Assembly: GCA_017454375.1 (NCBI GenBank)
Contig: JAFTDB010000031.1
Span: 1 to 64,000, forward strand
DNA length: 64,000 nt
Direction: 5' to 3'
DNA from: Acholeplasmatales bacterium
Lineage (GTDB): Bacteria; Bacillota_I; Bacilli_A; Acholeplasmatales; Anaeroplasmataceae
How positions within the stretch are numbered: the first letter of the stretch is position 1; each line of letters opens with the position of its first letter. Made by a program: the position numbers and the translations under genes. A model generated the notes under the pieces. It saw only the letters and a program-made list of their open reading frames with translations, did not search any database and had not been told where the DNA came from. Positions 39,899-49,721 of this stretch are shown in pieces.

Positions 39899-42082
39899 AT
39901 GGAAAATGTATTAAACGAAAGTGTCATTAATGATTTAGCTACTAAGCTAAATATCAAGGTTGATAGCATTAATGCCGTACTATCAATGCTTGCTGAGGAT
40001 AAAACTGTAGCCTTTATCGCTAGATATCGTAAGGAAGCAACTGGTGGTCTTGATGAGGAAGTAATTCGTACTATTTCTGATGAGTATGAATACTCATTAA
40101 ACCTTTTAAAAAGAAAAGAAGATGTAATCCGTCTAATTGAAGAAAAAGGATTAATGAATGATGAATTAAAAGAAAAGATTATGGCTGCCTCTAAATTAAT
40201 TGAGGTAGAGGATTTATATCGTCCATATAAGGAAAAGAAAAAGACAAAAGCTACTGAAGCTATTGTCTTAGGCTTAGATGGACTTGCTGATATAATGATG
40301 AAGAATTATCAAAAGGGCGACCGCGATTTCTTTATTAATCCATTTTTAAATGATAAAGTACCTACAAAAGAAAAAGCATTAGAGCTTGCTAAATACATTA
40401 TTGCTGAACGAATTAGTGATGAAGCATCATATAGAGAATATATTAGAGATAAAGCTTTGATCTATGGTACTATTAGCTGTAAGAAAAAGAATAACGATAA
40501 TGACCCTGAAGAAAAATATAAAAATTATTATGAATCATCTGAAAATATTTCAAGAATTAAACCTCATAGACTTCTTGCCATAAATAGAGCAGAAAATGAG
40601 GATGTTATTAGTGTTAAATTAGAATTACAGCCAGAGCGTGATATAGATTATTTAAAATATCGTGTTACACATAACCGTGAATCATTATTTAAACCTGAAA
40701 TAATTGAGGCTATTGAGGATTCATATAAGAGATTAATTGCTCCATCAATTGCTCGTGAAATTAGAGCAATTAAAAATGAAGAGGCAGAGACTCAAGCTAT
40801 TAAAATATTTGCTATGAACCTAAAGAATCTTCTAATGCAACCACCAATAAAGGGTAAGGTAGTATTGGGTGTTGACCCTGCCTTTAGAACAGGTTGTAAG
40901 CTAGCAGTTATATCACCATCATCTAACGTACTTGAAATTAGTGTAATCTACCCTAATGAAAAGAGAAAAGATAGTGATGTAGACCCTAAGCTGGTTGAAA
41001 TCTCTAAAAAGACAATTGTTAATTTAATTAAGAAATATAATGTTGATATCATTGCTATTGGTAATGGTACAGCAAGTAGAGAGACTGAAGCATTTATTGC
41101 TGAAGTAATCCAAGAAAATAAATTAGACACTAAATATGTAATTGTAAGTGAGGCTGGTGCATCAGTTTATAGTGCATCTGAAATTGCAATTGAGGAATTC
41201 CCTGATTTAACAGTTGAAAAGAGAAGTGCTATTTCAATTGCTAGACGTATCCAAGATCCACTTGCTGAGCTTGTTAAGATTGATCCTAAATCAATTGGTG
41301 TTGGTCAATATCAACATGACGTTACAGAATCAAAATTATCTAAATCGCTTGATGATGTTGTAACTGACGCAGTTAACCATGTAGGTGTTAACCTAAATAC
41401 TGCATCTGTATCACTATTATCATATGTATCAGGCTTAAATAAGACAGTATCTAAAAACATCATTGCTTATCGTGAGAAAAACCACAAGTTTAAATCTCGT
41501 GATGAATTGAAGGATGTTGCCAAAATGGGACCTAAGACATATGAACAATGTGTTGGTTTCTTACGTATCATCGATGGCGATAATAAGTTTGACGCAACAT
41601 CAATCCACCCAGAAAGCTACGGCTATGCTTATAACATTTTAGGCTTGATGGGAGCTAATGATTTTGAACTAGGTTCACCAGAAATGGTAGAAGCAGTTGA
41701 AAAATTTGATAAGAATATAGCCCTTGAAAAGCTAGGTATAGATAAATATACCCTAGATGACATATTAGAAGCTTTTAAGGCCCCTAAACGTGATATACGA
41801 GACTCTTATGAGGGATTGAAGCTTCGTAGTGATATAATGCACTTTGAAGATGTTAAGGTAGGAGATGAATTTGATGGTACAGTTCGTAATGTAATAGACT
41901 TCGGTGTATTCGTTGACTGTGGTGTTAAATATGATGGCCTTGTACATATCTCTAAGATGTCTAAAAATAGAATTAATCACCCATCTGACTTGGTAGGTGT
42001 AGGTGATAGTGTTCATGTTAGAGTAATCGATATTGATTATGATAGACATAAGATGGGGCTTTCAATGCTAGAAACTGATTAA
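39899..42082 (+). CDS. tex: Tex-family transcription accessory / RNA-binding protein
   Basis: A 727-residue Tex protein of usual length. In order: N-terminal helical region with FIARYRKEATGGLDEE; YqgF/RNase-H-like domain beginning GVDPAFRTGCKLAV; GNGTASRETEAF and SEAGASVYSAS; helix-hairpin-helix repeats (LSYVSGLNKTVSKNIIAYREK); and a C-terminal S1 RNA-binding domain (about 650-727, DEFDGTVRNVIDFGVFVDCG). Tex binds nucleic acids and influences transcription elongation and RNA turnover; the exact role in this organism is unknown. The ribosome-binding site is AAGGGAG. Transcription ends in a hairpin shared with the converging gene. Confidence 0.96.
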   Translation: MENVLNESVINDLATKLNIKVDSINAVLSMLAEDKTVAFIARYRKEATGGLDEEVIRTISDEYEYSLNLLKRKEDVIRLIEEKGLMNDELKEKIMAASKLIEVEDLYRPYKEKKKTKATEAIVLGLDGLADIMMKNYQKGDRDFFINPFLNDKVPTKEKALELAKYIIAERISDEASYREYIRDKALIYGTISCKKKNNDNDPEEKYKNYYESSENISRIKPHRLLAINRAENEDVISVKLELQPERDIDYLKYRVTHNRESLFKPEIIEAIEDSYKRLIAPSIAREIRAIKNEEAETQAIKIFAMNLKNLLMQPPIKGKVVLGVDPAFRTGCKLAVISPSSNVLEISVIYPNEKRKDSDVDPKLVEISKKTIVNLIKKYNVDIIAIGNGTASRETEAFIAEVIQENKLDTKYVIVSEAGASVYSASEIAIEEFPDLTVEKRSAISIARRIQDPLAELVKIDPKSIGVGQYQHDVTESKLSKSLDDVVTDAVNHVGVNLNTASVSLLSYVSGLNKTVSKNIIAYREKNHKFKSRDELKDVAKMGPKTYEQCVGFLRIIDGDNKFDATSIHPESYGYAYNILGLMGANDFELGSPEMVEAVEKFDKNIALEKLGIDKYTLDDILEAFKAPKRDIRDSYEGLKLRSDIMHFEDVKVGDEFDGTVRNVIDFGVFVDCGVKYDGLVHISKMSKNRINHPSDLVGVGDSVHVRVIDIDYDRHKMGLSMLETD

Positions 42083-42087
42083 AAATA

Positions 42088-42117
42088 AAAATGGGACAGT
42101 TCAAATTGCCCCATTTT
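42088..42117. terminator. Bidirectional terminator between tex and the converging BspA-like gene
   Basis: Stem AAAATGGG/CCCATTTT (42088-42095 with 42110-42117), flanked by an A-rich run on the left and a T-rich run on the right, so it can act on either strand. Confidence 0.8.
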
Positions 42118-42124
42118 ATTTTGT

Positions 42125-44344
42125 CTATAATTCAACATCTCCATTATCACAATGTATAACATTAGTAATAAATGAACTATTCCAACCAAACCACTTTTCA
42201 ATGGATTCCCACTGTCCTTTTGTGCCTTCGTAAGTAAGATTTTTAACTGATTCACAACTTGAGAATATATTAGCTTGTATTTTTGATAGTGAATTGTTTA
42301 TTGTTAAATTTTCAATGCCTTTACACCCATAAAATGCCCAACTTTCCAATTCTGTTAAACTATTAGGAAGTTTTATATCTTTTAATTTGATACAATTGTT
42401 AAATGCACTTTCTCCAATTTTTGTAATAGAATCTGCAAGGGTAATGTCTAATAATGATTTACAATTCATAAATGTTCTTGCACCTATGCTAGTTAAATTC
42501 TTTGGCATAGCTATTTTTTTAAGTGAATAGCATTCCATAAATAAGAAGTCTGCTAATTCAGTTATGGTATCTGGCAATGTGACTTCTATTAATTCAATAC
42601 AGTTTTGGAACGCTTGCTTACCTACTGAAGTAACACTGTTTGGTAACACAATCTTTTCTAATTTTTTACAGTTACTAAAGGCTGCAATGCCAATCGAACT
42701 AACACCATCTTGAATTTCAATCTTTTTAATTGATTCAAACCCAATAAATGCATAATCTCCAATAGAAGTAGTTGTATTTGAAATAACTATTTCATCTAAT
42801 AAATTATATGTGTTTTCATTTTTAGACACTGTGCCATTTTTATCTAATATATAGTAATTATTTGCAAAAAACATTGGGTTTGAAGTTGGAGAATAAAAAA
42901 CAATATTACACCAATCATTCAAATTACCATTATAATATACATTTTTCAAAGATGTACAATTTGCAAAACTTTCCCAAGTAATTTCGTATATAGATTTTGG
43001 AATAGTAATACTCTCAAGGGAAGTACAATCAGAAAAAAGACTAGCTATTGAAAGAATATTATCTGGTATAACAATATTCTTGAGTGAAGTACATCTAGCA
43101 AATGCATAATCGCCAATAAAGGTTATGCTATTTGAAATGTTGAAATCAGCTAACGATGTGCATCCATAAAACGCTTCACTTCCGATTTTTGTGACACTGC
43201 TTGGGATATCTATATTTGTAATTGCTGTACAATGTTGAAACATTGAATCTGGTATGTTTTCTAATCTGTTTGGCAATGTTACATGTTTTAGCGCTATGCA
43301 ACTTCCAAACACACCAGATTCGATTGTTTTAACAGAGTTAGGAATTTCAACTGTTACAAGATTATAGCAGCTAGAAAAAGCAGATTTACCAATCTTTTCG
43401 ATTGTATTAGGAATTGTTATTGATTCTAATGCTGTTAGTTCAAATAGTGAATCAGAAATTGATGTCATTGAACTTGGTATTGAAAAATTAGAAAGAGATT
43501 GACATCTTGAAAAAGCATGGCTTCCTATACTTTTTACACTGTTTGGAATAGTAATATTTTTTAATGAAAAGCAATCGCAAAATGCGTACGAACCAATTTC
43601 AGTTAATGAATCCGGTAAAGTGACATTGTCTAGCTTTGTACAACCGTAAAAGGCGTTAGCCATTATGTTTTGAACTCCATTTGATATGTTAATAGTTTTT
43701 AAATTTTGTGCTCCTTGAAAAGCACATTCACAAATAGTCTTTACACTACTTGGAAGAAATACACTTTCTAATCTCTCTAGAGAATTAAATTGGAATGCTC
43801 CAATGCTTTTAACAGTATTTGGAATGACAAGGTCTATTAGTGGCTTATAATGTTTATTATTAAATATTAGTGCTGAGTTTTCATCTAATATAAACAATGT
43901 TTTTTTATCTCTAAAAAGTGACTCAACAAGTGAGATATTGCACCAGCTTTCAATTGTTCCATTATAGTAAATACTTTTTAATTCAGTGCAAGAGGTAAAA
44001 GCACTCTCCCCTATGCTTGTGATAGTTTCTGGTATCAAAATGCTAGATAATGAAGAATCTCTAAAAAAGGCACTATTAGCAATTCTAGATACAACCTTAC
44101 TATTATAACTTGAAGGAATTATTATCTCTTTTGAGGTTGATTGTTCGTTTGACTTGACTTCATAAGTGTCGTCTTCAAGTAATGTAAATACTAAATCTTG
44201 ATTTATTTGTTCAGTAGTTGTAGTTTGAGTAGTTGGCTCAATTATTGATGTAGCTGGCTCTTTAGTTGAATTGCAGGCAAACAACTGCGTTAATAGGCAT
44301 GTGAATATTAATATTAGTATAAAAAATTTTGCTTTATCTTTCAT
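42125..44344 (-). CDS. BspA-like leucine-rich-repeat lipoprotein
   Basis: A 739-residue predicted lipoprotein. Its signal peptide ends in the lipobox LFACN (Cys near residue 24), followed by a short Thr-rich linker. From about residue 60 to the end there are about 25 LRR_5 (BspA/TpLRR) repeats of the type SxxxITIPNSVxSIGxxAFxxC, with two interruptions by YYNGxxxxWCNI...NNxY modules. Such proteins sit on the surface and bind host or bacterial ligands; the ligand is unknown. It is alone on the minus strand. GGAGAG precedes the ATG, and an extended -10 (TGC-TATAAT on the minus strand) lies at 44378-44386. Confidence 0.93.
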   Translation of the reverse strand: MKDKAKFFILILIFTCLLTQLFACNSTKEPATSIIEPTTQTTTTEQINQDLVFTLLEDDTYEVKSNEQSTSKEIIIPSSYNSKVVSRIANSAFFRDSSLSSILIPETITSIGESAFTSCTELKSIYYNGTIESWCNISLVESLFRDKKTLFILDENSALIFNNKHYKPLIDLVIPNTVKSIGAFQFNSLERLESVFLPSSVKTICECAFQGAQNLKTINISNGVQNIMANAFYGCTKLDNVTLPDSLTEIGSYAFCDCFSLKNITIPNSVKSIGSHAFSRCQSLSNFSIPSSMTSISDSLFELTALESITIPNTIEKIGKSAFSSCYNLVTVEIPNSVKTIESGVFGSCIALKHVTLPNRLENIPDSMFQHCTAITNIDIPSSVTKIGSEAFYGCTSLADFNISNSITFIGDYAFARCTSLKNIVIPDNILSIASLFSDCTSLESITIPKSIYEITWESFANCTSLKNVYYNGNLNDWCNIVFYSPTSNPMFFANNYYILDKNGTVSKNENTYNLLDEIVISNTTTSIGDYAFIGFESIKKIEIQDGVSSIGIAAFSNCKKLEKIVLPNSVTSVGKQAFQNCIELIEVTLPDTITELADFLFMECYSLKKIAMPKNLTSIGARTFMNCKSLLDITLADSITKIGESAFNNCIKLKDIKLPNSLTELESWAFYGCKGIENLTINNSLSKIQANIFSSCESVKNLTYEGTKGQWESIEKWFGWNSSFITNVIHCDNGDVEL

Positions 44345-44377
44345 AGTTACTCTCCATCATTATAATTCTATAAAAAT

Positions 44378-44386
44378 ATTATAGCA
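44378..44386 (-). promoter_or_regulatory. Predicted extended -10 promoter of the BspA-like gene
   Basis: Minus-strand TGCTATAAT (plus-strand ATTATA at 44378-44383 and the TG complement at 44385-44386). No good -35 was found. Confidence 0.45.
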
Positions 44387-44546
44387 CAAAAATAATAATG
44401 CACGACTTATTAAATAAAAATTAATAATACTTTTTGTGAATTAAGATAATTATTTCTACCTATATTAGTATGAAATCTACCTTAATGCTTTTTTGATAAT
44501 CTTTTTTCAGCATTTTTTTATTTATTTACTAAATAAAAATTGTTTT

Positions 44547-44573
44547 TTGACTTAAGATATATTATTATATAAT
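44547..44573 (+). promoter_or_regulatory. Predicted promoter of the duplicated tail-anchored protein gene
   Basis: TTGACT (44547-44552) and TATAAT (44568-44573) with a short 15-base spacer; overlapping TA-rich sequence offers other -10 placements. The remainder of the 260-base gap (44345-44604) is AT-rich, and I see nothing else in it. Confidence 0.5.
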
Positions 44574-44604
44574 ATATACATTTTTGTTATAAGGGGGCAT
44601 AACT

Positions 44605-47157
44605 ATGGATGTCAATTTTGAAAAAGGAACTGTAACAATATTTGGTAAATCTACTAAGCTTGATACTATCATAAATAAGTTCGCTCAGCTTAGTGGTGAA
44701 CAAGTATATTACTTTTTGAAAATAAGAGGAGTATTAGTTCCAAAATACATTAATGTACTCGCACTAAGAAGTGTATTGAATACTCAAATTAAGTATTTGA
44801 ATTCTAATTCACTTTCTAGTGATTATTTTGTTAGATTACAAAACTATAAATATTTTTCTGAAGAGCTTTTATACAATCTATTTTTGAAGATTGCGAATAC
44901 AAAAGAATGCTTCAATGAATATCGTTATAATTTATTCAAAATCATGCTGGACAATTATGCTGCCCTAGGATTTTCTGATGCTGATTTAAATCACATTAGA
45001 GAATTACCAAAGAGTCCAACAGAACCATTTGAAAAATATTACAAATACATTTCTAGAACATTAGCAGATCAAGATAATACATTTGATGGTATGGATACTG
45101 AAACATTACATGCTAATCTAGACTCTATAGCAACTCTTAAGGAAATTAGACAAATTGCTAGAAAATATCGTCTAGATATGCCAGAGAAGCTTGAAAGCGA
45201 AGATATGGCTAAGTTCGTTGTATATAAACTTACAAAGCGTGGTAAAGGCTATACAGCATCATTAAGAGAATTATCTTCAATGACTACATCTGAAATTGAA
45301 AAATATGCAAGTAGACAAGGCATATCAATTTCGTCAAATATGCGTAAGAGTGAAGCAGCTGATTATTTATTCTATTTAGCTGATGGCCTAGTATTTGAAA
45401 GAAGTACAGTTGGCAAATTAGAATCTGATGTTCCACCACTAGACTTCAAGGTTGATATGAAGGCAGTTAATCCATTTGGTAGAGGACCTGTTAAGAAGGT
45501 TATCTATTATGCTGGTGATGATGCTGAGGAGGATATAGAAAGATTCAACTTTAACGCAGAAGAGACTAAGAAGACTGCTGAGCCTGAACGTGAATGTGTA
45601 ATTAGCTACGATGGACTAGGCTTCGAACTTGAAAATGATCCAATCGTTGATGATTTAATTCGTGGTTTTGCTTCCCTTAGCGGTAAGCAAGTAAAAGAAA
45701 TGCTGGAGATGCGTGAGATTAAGATTCCTAGAAGAATTAACCTATATGCACTATATAGCGTATTAAATGAAAGAATTAAATTTGTTAAGTCTAATCAATT
45801 ATCAAATGACTATTTCATTAGACTTCAATATTATAAAAACTTCTCAGAAGAACAATGCTTCAATCTATTTACAAAGATTTGTAAGGATCCTGAATCATTC
45901 TTTGCATATAGATATAATTTCTTCAAGTTGATTATCTTAAATAACATCAGCCTAAAGATAACTTTAGATGAGTTTGTTTATGCAAGAAATCATAAGACTG
46001 AAGAAATTGAAGACTTTGCAAAATATTATTCTTTAGTTTCTAGTGAGTTAGTTGATCAAGAAGGTAGCTTTGATGGTATCGATAAGGATACATTCAAAGT
46101 AGTTATTCCTGAAAGTGCTCCAGCAACTGAGATTCGTCAAATTGCTAGAAAGCATGGAGTAGTTATTCCATCTAGATTAAATAAAGACCAATTAATTTCA
46201 TATATTGAAGAATTTATCAAGAATAGTCCAAAGAATTTTAAGATTGATAAACCATTTAATGAAATGACATTAAAGGATCTTGATGAATTCTGTGAAGCTC
46301 ATAATATTAATGTTAGTGCGGCTTTAACAAAGACTGAAATAGTTAATTATCTATTCTTCTTATTAAGAAATGATGTTAACAAATCTCAAATTAAAGAAAT
46401 ATATATTTCAAAGGAATTCATACCACTTGATTTCACTGTTGATTTGGACAGTGTTGATCCATTTGGTAAGGGCGAAGGAGTTAAAGTAATTCATTACAAT
46501 GGTGAAGACTTAGACACTTACCGTGAAGAAATAATTCCAATGATGCCTCTATTCTTCGTTGATGATTCATATTTCAATATTGATACATTCGATTGGGATG
46601 AATTCAATAAGTCACAAGATACATCACTTCTTGATGGTGATGATGAAGACTTAGATAAGCTTGGTGAAGAAGACGAAATTGCTGAAGCAGTAGAGGTCGA
46701 AGATGAAGATGATGAAGGCCTTGAGGATTTAGAAACTGAGGAAGAGGAAGCTCTTGAAGAAGAATCTGAAGAAGAACCTGTTGAGGAAGAGCCAGCTCCA
46801 GAACAACCTGTTGAAGAAGCTCCAGTTGAAGAACCAACTGAAGAACCTGTCCCTGAAACTCAAGTTGAAGAAAATGCTGAAGAGCCAAAGGTTGAAGAGC
46901 CTCAAGAAGAAAAACCAGAGGAACCAGAGAAGGCTGAAGAACCAGCTTCTGAAACTCCTGAAGAGGCAGAAGAATCTGAAGATGAAGAAAAGAATATAGA
47001 AATAAATGATTTAGCTGAGAATGATTTATATGATTCTAAGAAGTTAAATAAATTAAAAAAGAGTAAAAAGCCACTTGTAATAGGCTTATCAATCGGTGGT
47101 GTATTAGTAGCTGCCGGCGCAACATTAGTTGTATTAATGATACTTGGTATATTGTAG
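44605..47157 (+). CDS. Unknown acidic tail-anchored membrane protein built from two homologous repeats
   Basis: An 850-residue protein of no family I recognise. Residues about 3-315 and about 332-640 are homologous copies. Each has a start like FAQLSGEQVYYFL or FASLSGKQVKEML, then INxxALxSVLNxxIKxxxSNxLSxDYFxRLQxYKxFSEE, EIRQIARK and a final LDFxVDxxxVxPFGxG with VIYYAGDD or VIHYNGED. The EIRQIARK and similar segments look like short SAP/Rho-N-type helix-loop-helix units, a weak impression. About 655-795 is a Glu/Pro-rich acidic stretch. The last 29 residues (about 822-850) are one hydrophobic helix preceded by Lys, with no signal peptide, so the protein should be cytoplasmic and tail-anchored. 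The ribosome-binding site is AAGGGGG. mutS follows closely. Confidence 0.85.
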   Translation: MDVNFEKGTVTIFGKSTKLDTIINKFAQLSGEQVYYFLKIRGVLVPKYINVLALRSVLNTQIKYLNSNSLSSDYFVRLQNYKYFSEELLYNLFLKIANTKECFNEYRYNLFKIMLDNYAALGFSDADLNHIRELPKSPTEPFEKYYKYISRTLADQDNTFDGMDTETLHANLDSIATLKEIRQIARKYRLDMPEKLESEDMAKFVVYKLTKRGKGYTASLRELSSMTTSEIEKYASRQGISISSNMRKSEAADYLFYLADGLVFERSTVGKLESDVPPLDFKVDMKAVNPFGRGPVKKVIYYAGDDAEEDIERFNFNAEETKKTAEPERECVISYDGLGFELENDPIVDDLIRGFASLSGKQVKEMLEMREIKIPRRINLYALYSVLNERIKFVKSNQLSNDYFIRLQYYKNFSEEQCFNLFTKICKDPESFFAYRYNFFKLIILNNISLKITLDEFVYARNHKTEEIEDFAKYYSLVSSELVDQEGSFDGIDKDTFKVVIPESAPATEIRQIARKHGVVIPSRLNKDQLISYIEEFIKNSPKNFKIDKPFNEMTLKDLDEFCEAHNINVSAALTKTEIVNYLFFLLRNDVNKSQIKEIYISKEFIPLDFTVDLDSVDPFGKGEGVKVIHYNGEDLDTYREEIIPMMPLFFVDDSYFNIDTFDWDEFNKSQDTSLLDGDDEDLDKLGEEDEIAEAVEVEDEDDEGLEDLETEEEEALEEESEEEPVEEEPAPEQPVEEAPVEEPTEEPVPETQVEENAEEPKVEEPQEEKPEEPEKAEEPASETPEEAEESEDEEKNIEINDLAENDLYDSKKLNKLKKSKKPLVIGLSIGGVLVAAGATLVVLMILGIL
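46670..46995 (+). repeat. Low-complexity Glu/Pro codon tract
   Basis: A GAA/GAG/CCA-rich segment encodes the acidic linker of the tail-anchored protein. It creates Leu/Gln-rich shadow frames on the opposite strand. Confidence 0.8.
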
Positions 47158-47174
47158 TAAATAAGGTGATTGTT

Positions 47175-49721
47175 TTGGGTGATGTTAAATATTCTCCAAT
47201 GATTGAGCAATATTTAGAAATAAAAAATGCATATAAAGACTTTATCGTCTTTTTCCGCTTAGGCGACTTTTATGAATTATTCTTTGATGATGCTAAAATA
47301 GGATCGAAGGAATTAGAATTAGCCTTAACTGGAAAAGATGCTGGTCAAGAAGAGAGGGTACCTATGTGTGGGGTGCCTTTTCATGCTGCAGACACATATA
47401 TTGAAAAGATGGTTTCTAAAGGCTATAAGGTTGCAATTGTTGAACAAATTGAAGACCCAAAGGAAGCAGTTGGTATAGTAAAAAGAGGAGTAGTAAAAAT
47501 TGTTACTCCTGGTACTATTGATTCTGGCCTTGATGAGAAAAGCAATAACTATATTGCATCAGTTCATCAAAACAGACGTAATTATTTCCTAGCCTATGGT
47601 GATATATCTACAGGTGATAATTATTTAACAGTATTTAAAAATGTTAATGAATTAAATATGGAATTAACATCACTTAATGTTAAGGAAGTAATCGTATCAT
47701 CTGAATTCAATAATAAGATAGTATTTGATTATCTAAAGATGAATGAGATAGTTGTATCTTATGAAGATAAGGTAGAGCTACCTACATCTATGAATAAATA
47801 TATCGCAACACTTGAAGATGATTATAAGCTTGTTGTAAGTAGATATATCAATTACTATATCGACACACAAAAGGTTATTCCAACTCACTTTAAACCATTT
47901 ATCATTTATGATTCAGATAAATATTTAAAGCTAGATGCCTTCACAAAGAAGAATTTGGAATTAACTGAAACATTAAGATTAAAAAGTAGAGTAGGATCTT
48001 TATTAAACTTAATTGATAAAACTAATACAGCCATGGGCTCAAGAATGTTACGCCACTGGCTTGAAAAACCACTAGTTGAAGAAGATAAGATTAACGAAAG
48101 ATTAGATTTCGTTGAGATATTGAATACAAATTATATTGTAAGAGAAGATTTGAAATCTTCTTTTAAAAATGTATATGACCTAGAAAGAATCATAGGTCGT
48201 ATCGCTTCTAATTCAGCTAATGCTAAAGATTTAGTATGGCTAAGAAGAAGCTTAAATGAAATCCCTAATATTGTTAACGCATTATCTTGTCTTGATAATC
48301 CAAGCGTTAATAAGCTTGTAGAGGATATTAATCCTCATGAAGAATTAAGAGAACTATTAAATCGTTCACTAGTTGAGGATCCGCCACTATCTGTAAAAGA
48401 AGGTGGATTAATCAAGGAAGGATATAATAGTCAGCTTGATGAAATTAAAAACATTGCCAACAATGGTAAGAATTTCATTGTTGATTATGAGCGTGAGCAA
48501 AAAGAAAAGACTGGTATTAAGACATTAAAGGTTGGCTACAACAAGATTGTTGGTTATTTCATTGAAATATCTAAGGGTGCAATTAAAGATTTACCTCCTG
48601 ATTGTAATTATGAAAGAAGAGCTACACTTGTTAATAGTGAAAGATTCATCTCTCCAGAATTAAAAAGATTTGAAGAGATGGTTATAGGAGCTAAAGAACA
48701 AATTGAAGGATTAGAATATGAATTATTTTGTCAAATTAGAAATGAAGCTTCTAAATCAATTGATACAATTCAAGAGCTTGCTGATATCATATCAACAATC
48801 GATTCATATGTATCACTTTCTGAAGTGGCAACTAAATTCAATTATGTAAGACCTACATTTAATCATAACCGTGAAATCAACATTGTTGATGGTAGACACC
48901 CAGTGCTTGAGAATTTAATCAAAAGTGATTACATCGTTAATGATGTAGTAATCAATAAATATAACATGATGTTAATTACAGGTCCAAATATGAGTGGTAA
49001 ATCTACTTATATGAGAATGTTAGCATCCATTGTTATACTTGCTCAAATAGGTTCATTTGTACCTGCTAAGGTAGCTAATTTAACAATCTTTGATTCAATA
49101 TTCACTCGTATTGGTGCATCTGATGACTTAACATCATTCCAATCAACATTCATGGTTGAAATGATTGAAACTAATTATGCATTATCAAATGCAACTAAGG
49201 ATAGCTTAATTTTATTTGATGAAATTGGTAGAGGTACAGCAACCTATGATGGTATGGCACTTGCTCGTGCAATCTTAGAATACATTCATGAAAAGATTGG
49301 GGCAATTACATTATTCTCTACCCATTATCATGAATTAACTGTTCTAGAAGGAAAACTAAAGAGACTTAAGAATGTTCATGTTGAGGCTAAGGAACAAGCA
49401 GGCGGTATCACATTCTTACATAAGGTTAAGGATGGCGCAACTGATAAGAGCTACGGTATTAATGTAGCATCTCTTGCTAATCTACCTAAGTCACTAATTG
49501 AGCGCAGTAAACAAATTCTTGAATCACTTGAGGCTGATTCATCTAAGAAGAAAAATATGACTCTAGATTTATTCAATTTTGATTCATATGAAGAAGCTGA
49601 AGAGGATAAGAAGGATAAATCACTTCTTGAAATAAAAAAGAGATTAGATGAAGTAGATGAAAATAGATTAACACCAATTGAAGCATTAAATCTAATTTAT
49701 GAGCTAAAGGAGATTAAATAA
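47175..49721 (+). CDS. mutS: DNA mismatch recognition protein MutS
   Basis: An 848-residue MutS. The mismatch-contacting FYE lies in RLGDFYELFF. The connector, lever (ALSNATKDSLILFDE context) and ATPase domains follow, with Walker A GPNMSGKST, Walker B LILFDEIGRGTATYDG and STHYHEL. The C-terminal helix-turn-helix is present. The likely start is the TTG at 47175 (MGDVKYSPMIEQ), because AAGGTGA (47163-47169) is correctly spaced. A GTG at 47166 has no site, and an ATG at 47199 would remove the first 8 residues. The stop overlaps the mutL start by one base, giving a mutS-mutL-miaA-aroK-aroQ run. Confidence 0.97.
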   Translation: MGDVKYSPMIEQYLEIKNAYKDFIVFFRLGDFYELFFDDAKIGSKELELALTGKDAGQEERVPMCGVPFHAADTYIEKMVSKGYKVAIVEQIEDPKEAVGIVKRGVVKIVTPGTIDSGLDEKSNNYIASVHQNRRNYFLAYGDISTGDNYLTVFKNVNELNMELTSLNVKEVIVSSEFNNKIVFDYLKMNEIVVSYEDKVELPTSMNKYIATLEDDYKLVVSRYINYYIDTQKVIPTHFKPFIIYDSDKYLKLDAFTKKNLELTETLRLKSRVGSLLNLIDKTNTAMGSRMLRHWLEKPLVEEDKINERLDFVEILNTNYIVREDLKSSFKNVYDLERIIGRIASNSANAKDLVWLRRSLNEIPNIVNALSCLDNPSVNKLVEDINPHEELRELLNRSLVEDPPLSVKEGGLIKEGYNSQLDEIKNIANNGKNFIVDYEREQKEKTGIKTLKVGYNKIVGYFIEISKGAIKDLPPDCNYERRATLVNSERFISPELKRFEEMVIGAKEQIEGLEYELFCQIRNEASKSIDTIQELADIISTIDSYVSLSEVATKFNYVRPTFNHNREINIVDGRHPVLENLIKSDYIVNDVVINKYNMMLITGPNMSGKSTYMRMLASIVILAQIGSFVPAKVANLTIFDSIFTRIGASDDLTSFQSTFMVEMIETNYALSNATKDSLILFDEIGRGTATYDGMALARAILEYIHEKIGAITLFSTHYHELTVLEGKLKRLKNVHVEAKEQAGGITFLHKVKDGATDKSYGINVASLANLPKSLIERSKQILESLEADSSKKKNMTLDLFNFDSYEEAEEDKKDKSLLEIKKRLDEVDENRLTPIEALNLIYELKEIK

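Noticed and set aside
46604-47210. Leu/Gln-rich, Ser-rich and Lys-rich frames around the acidic tract
   Set aside because: They are shadow frames of the Glu/Pro-codon tract in the tail-anchored protein gene.
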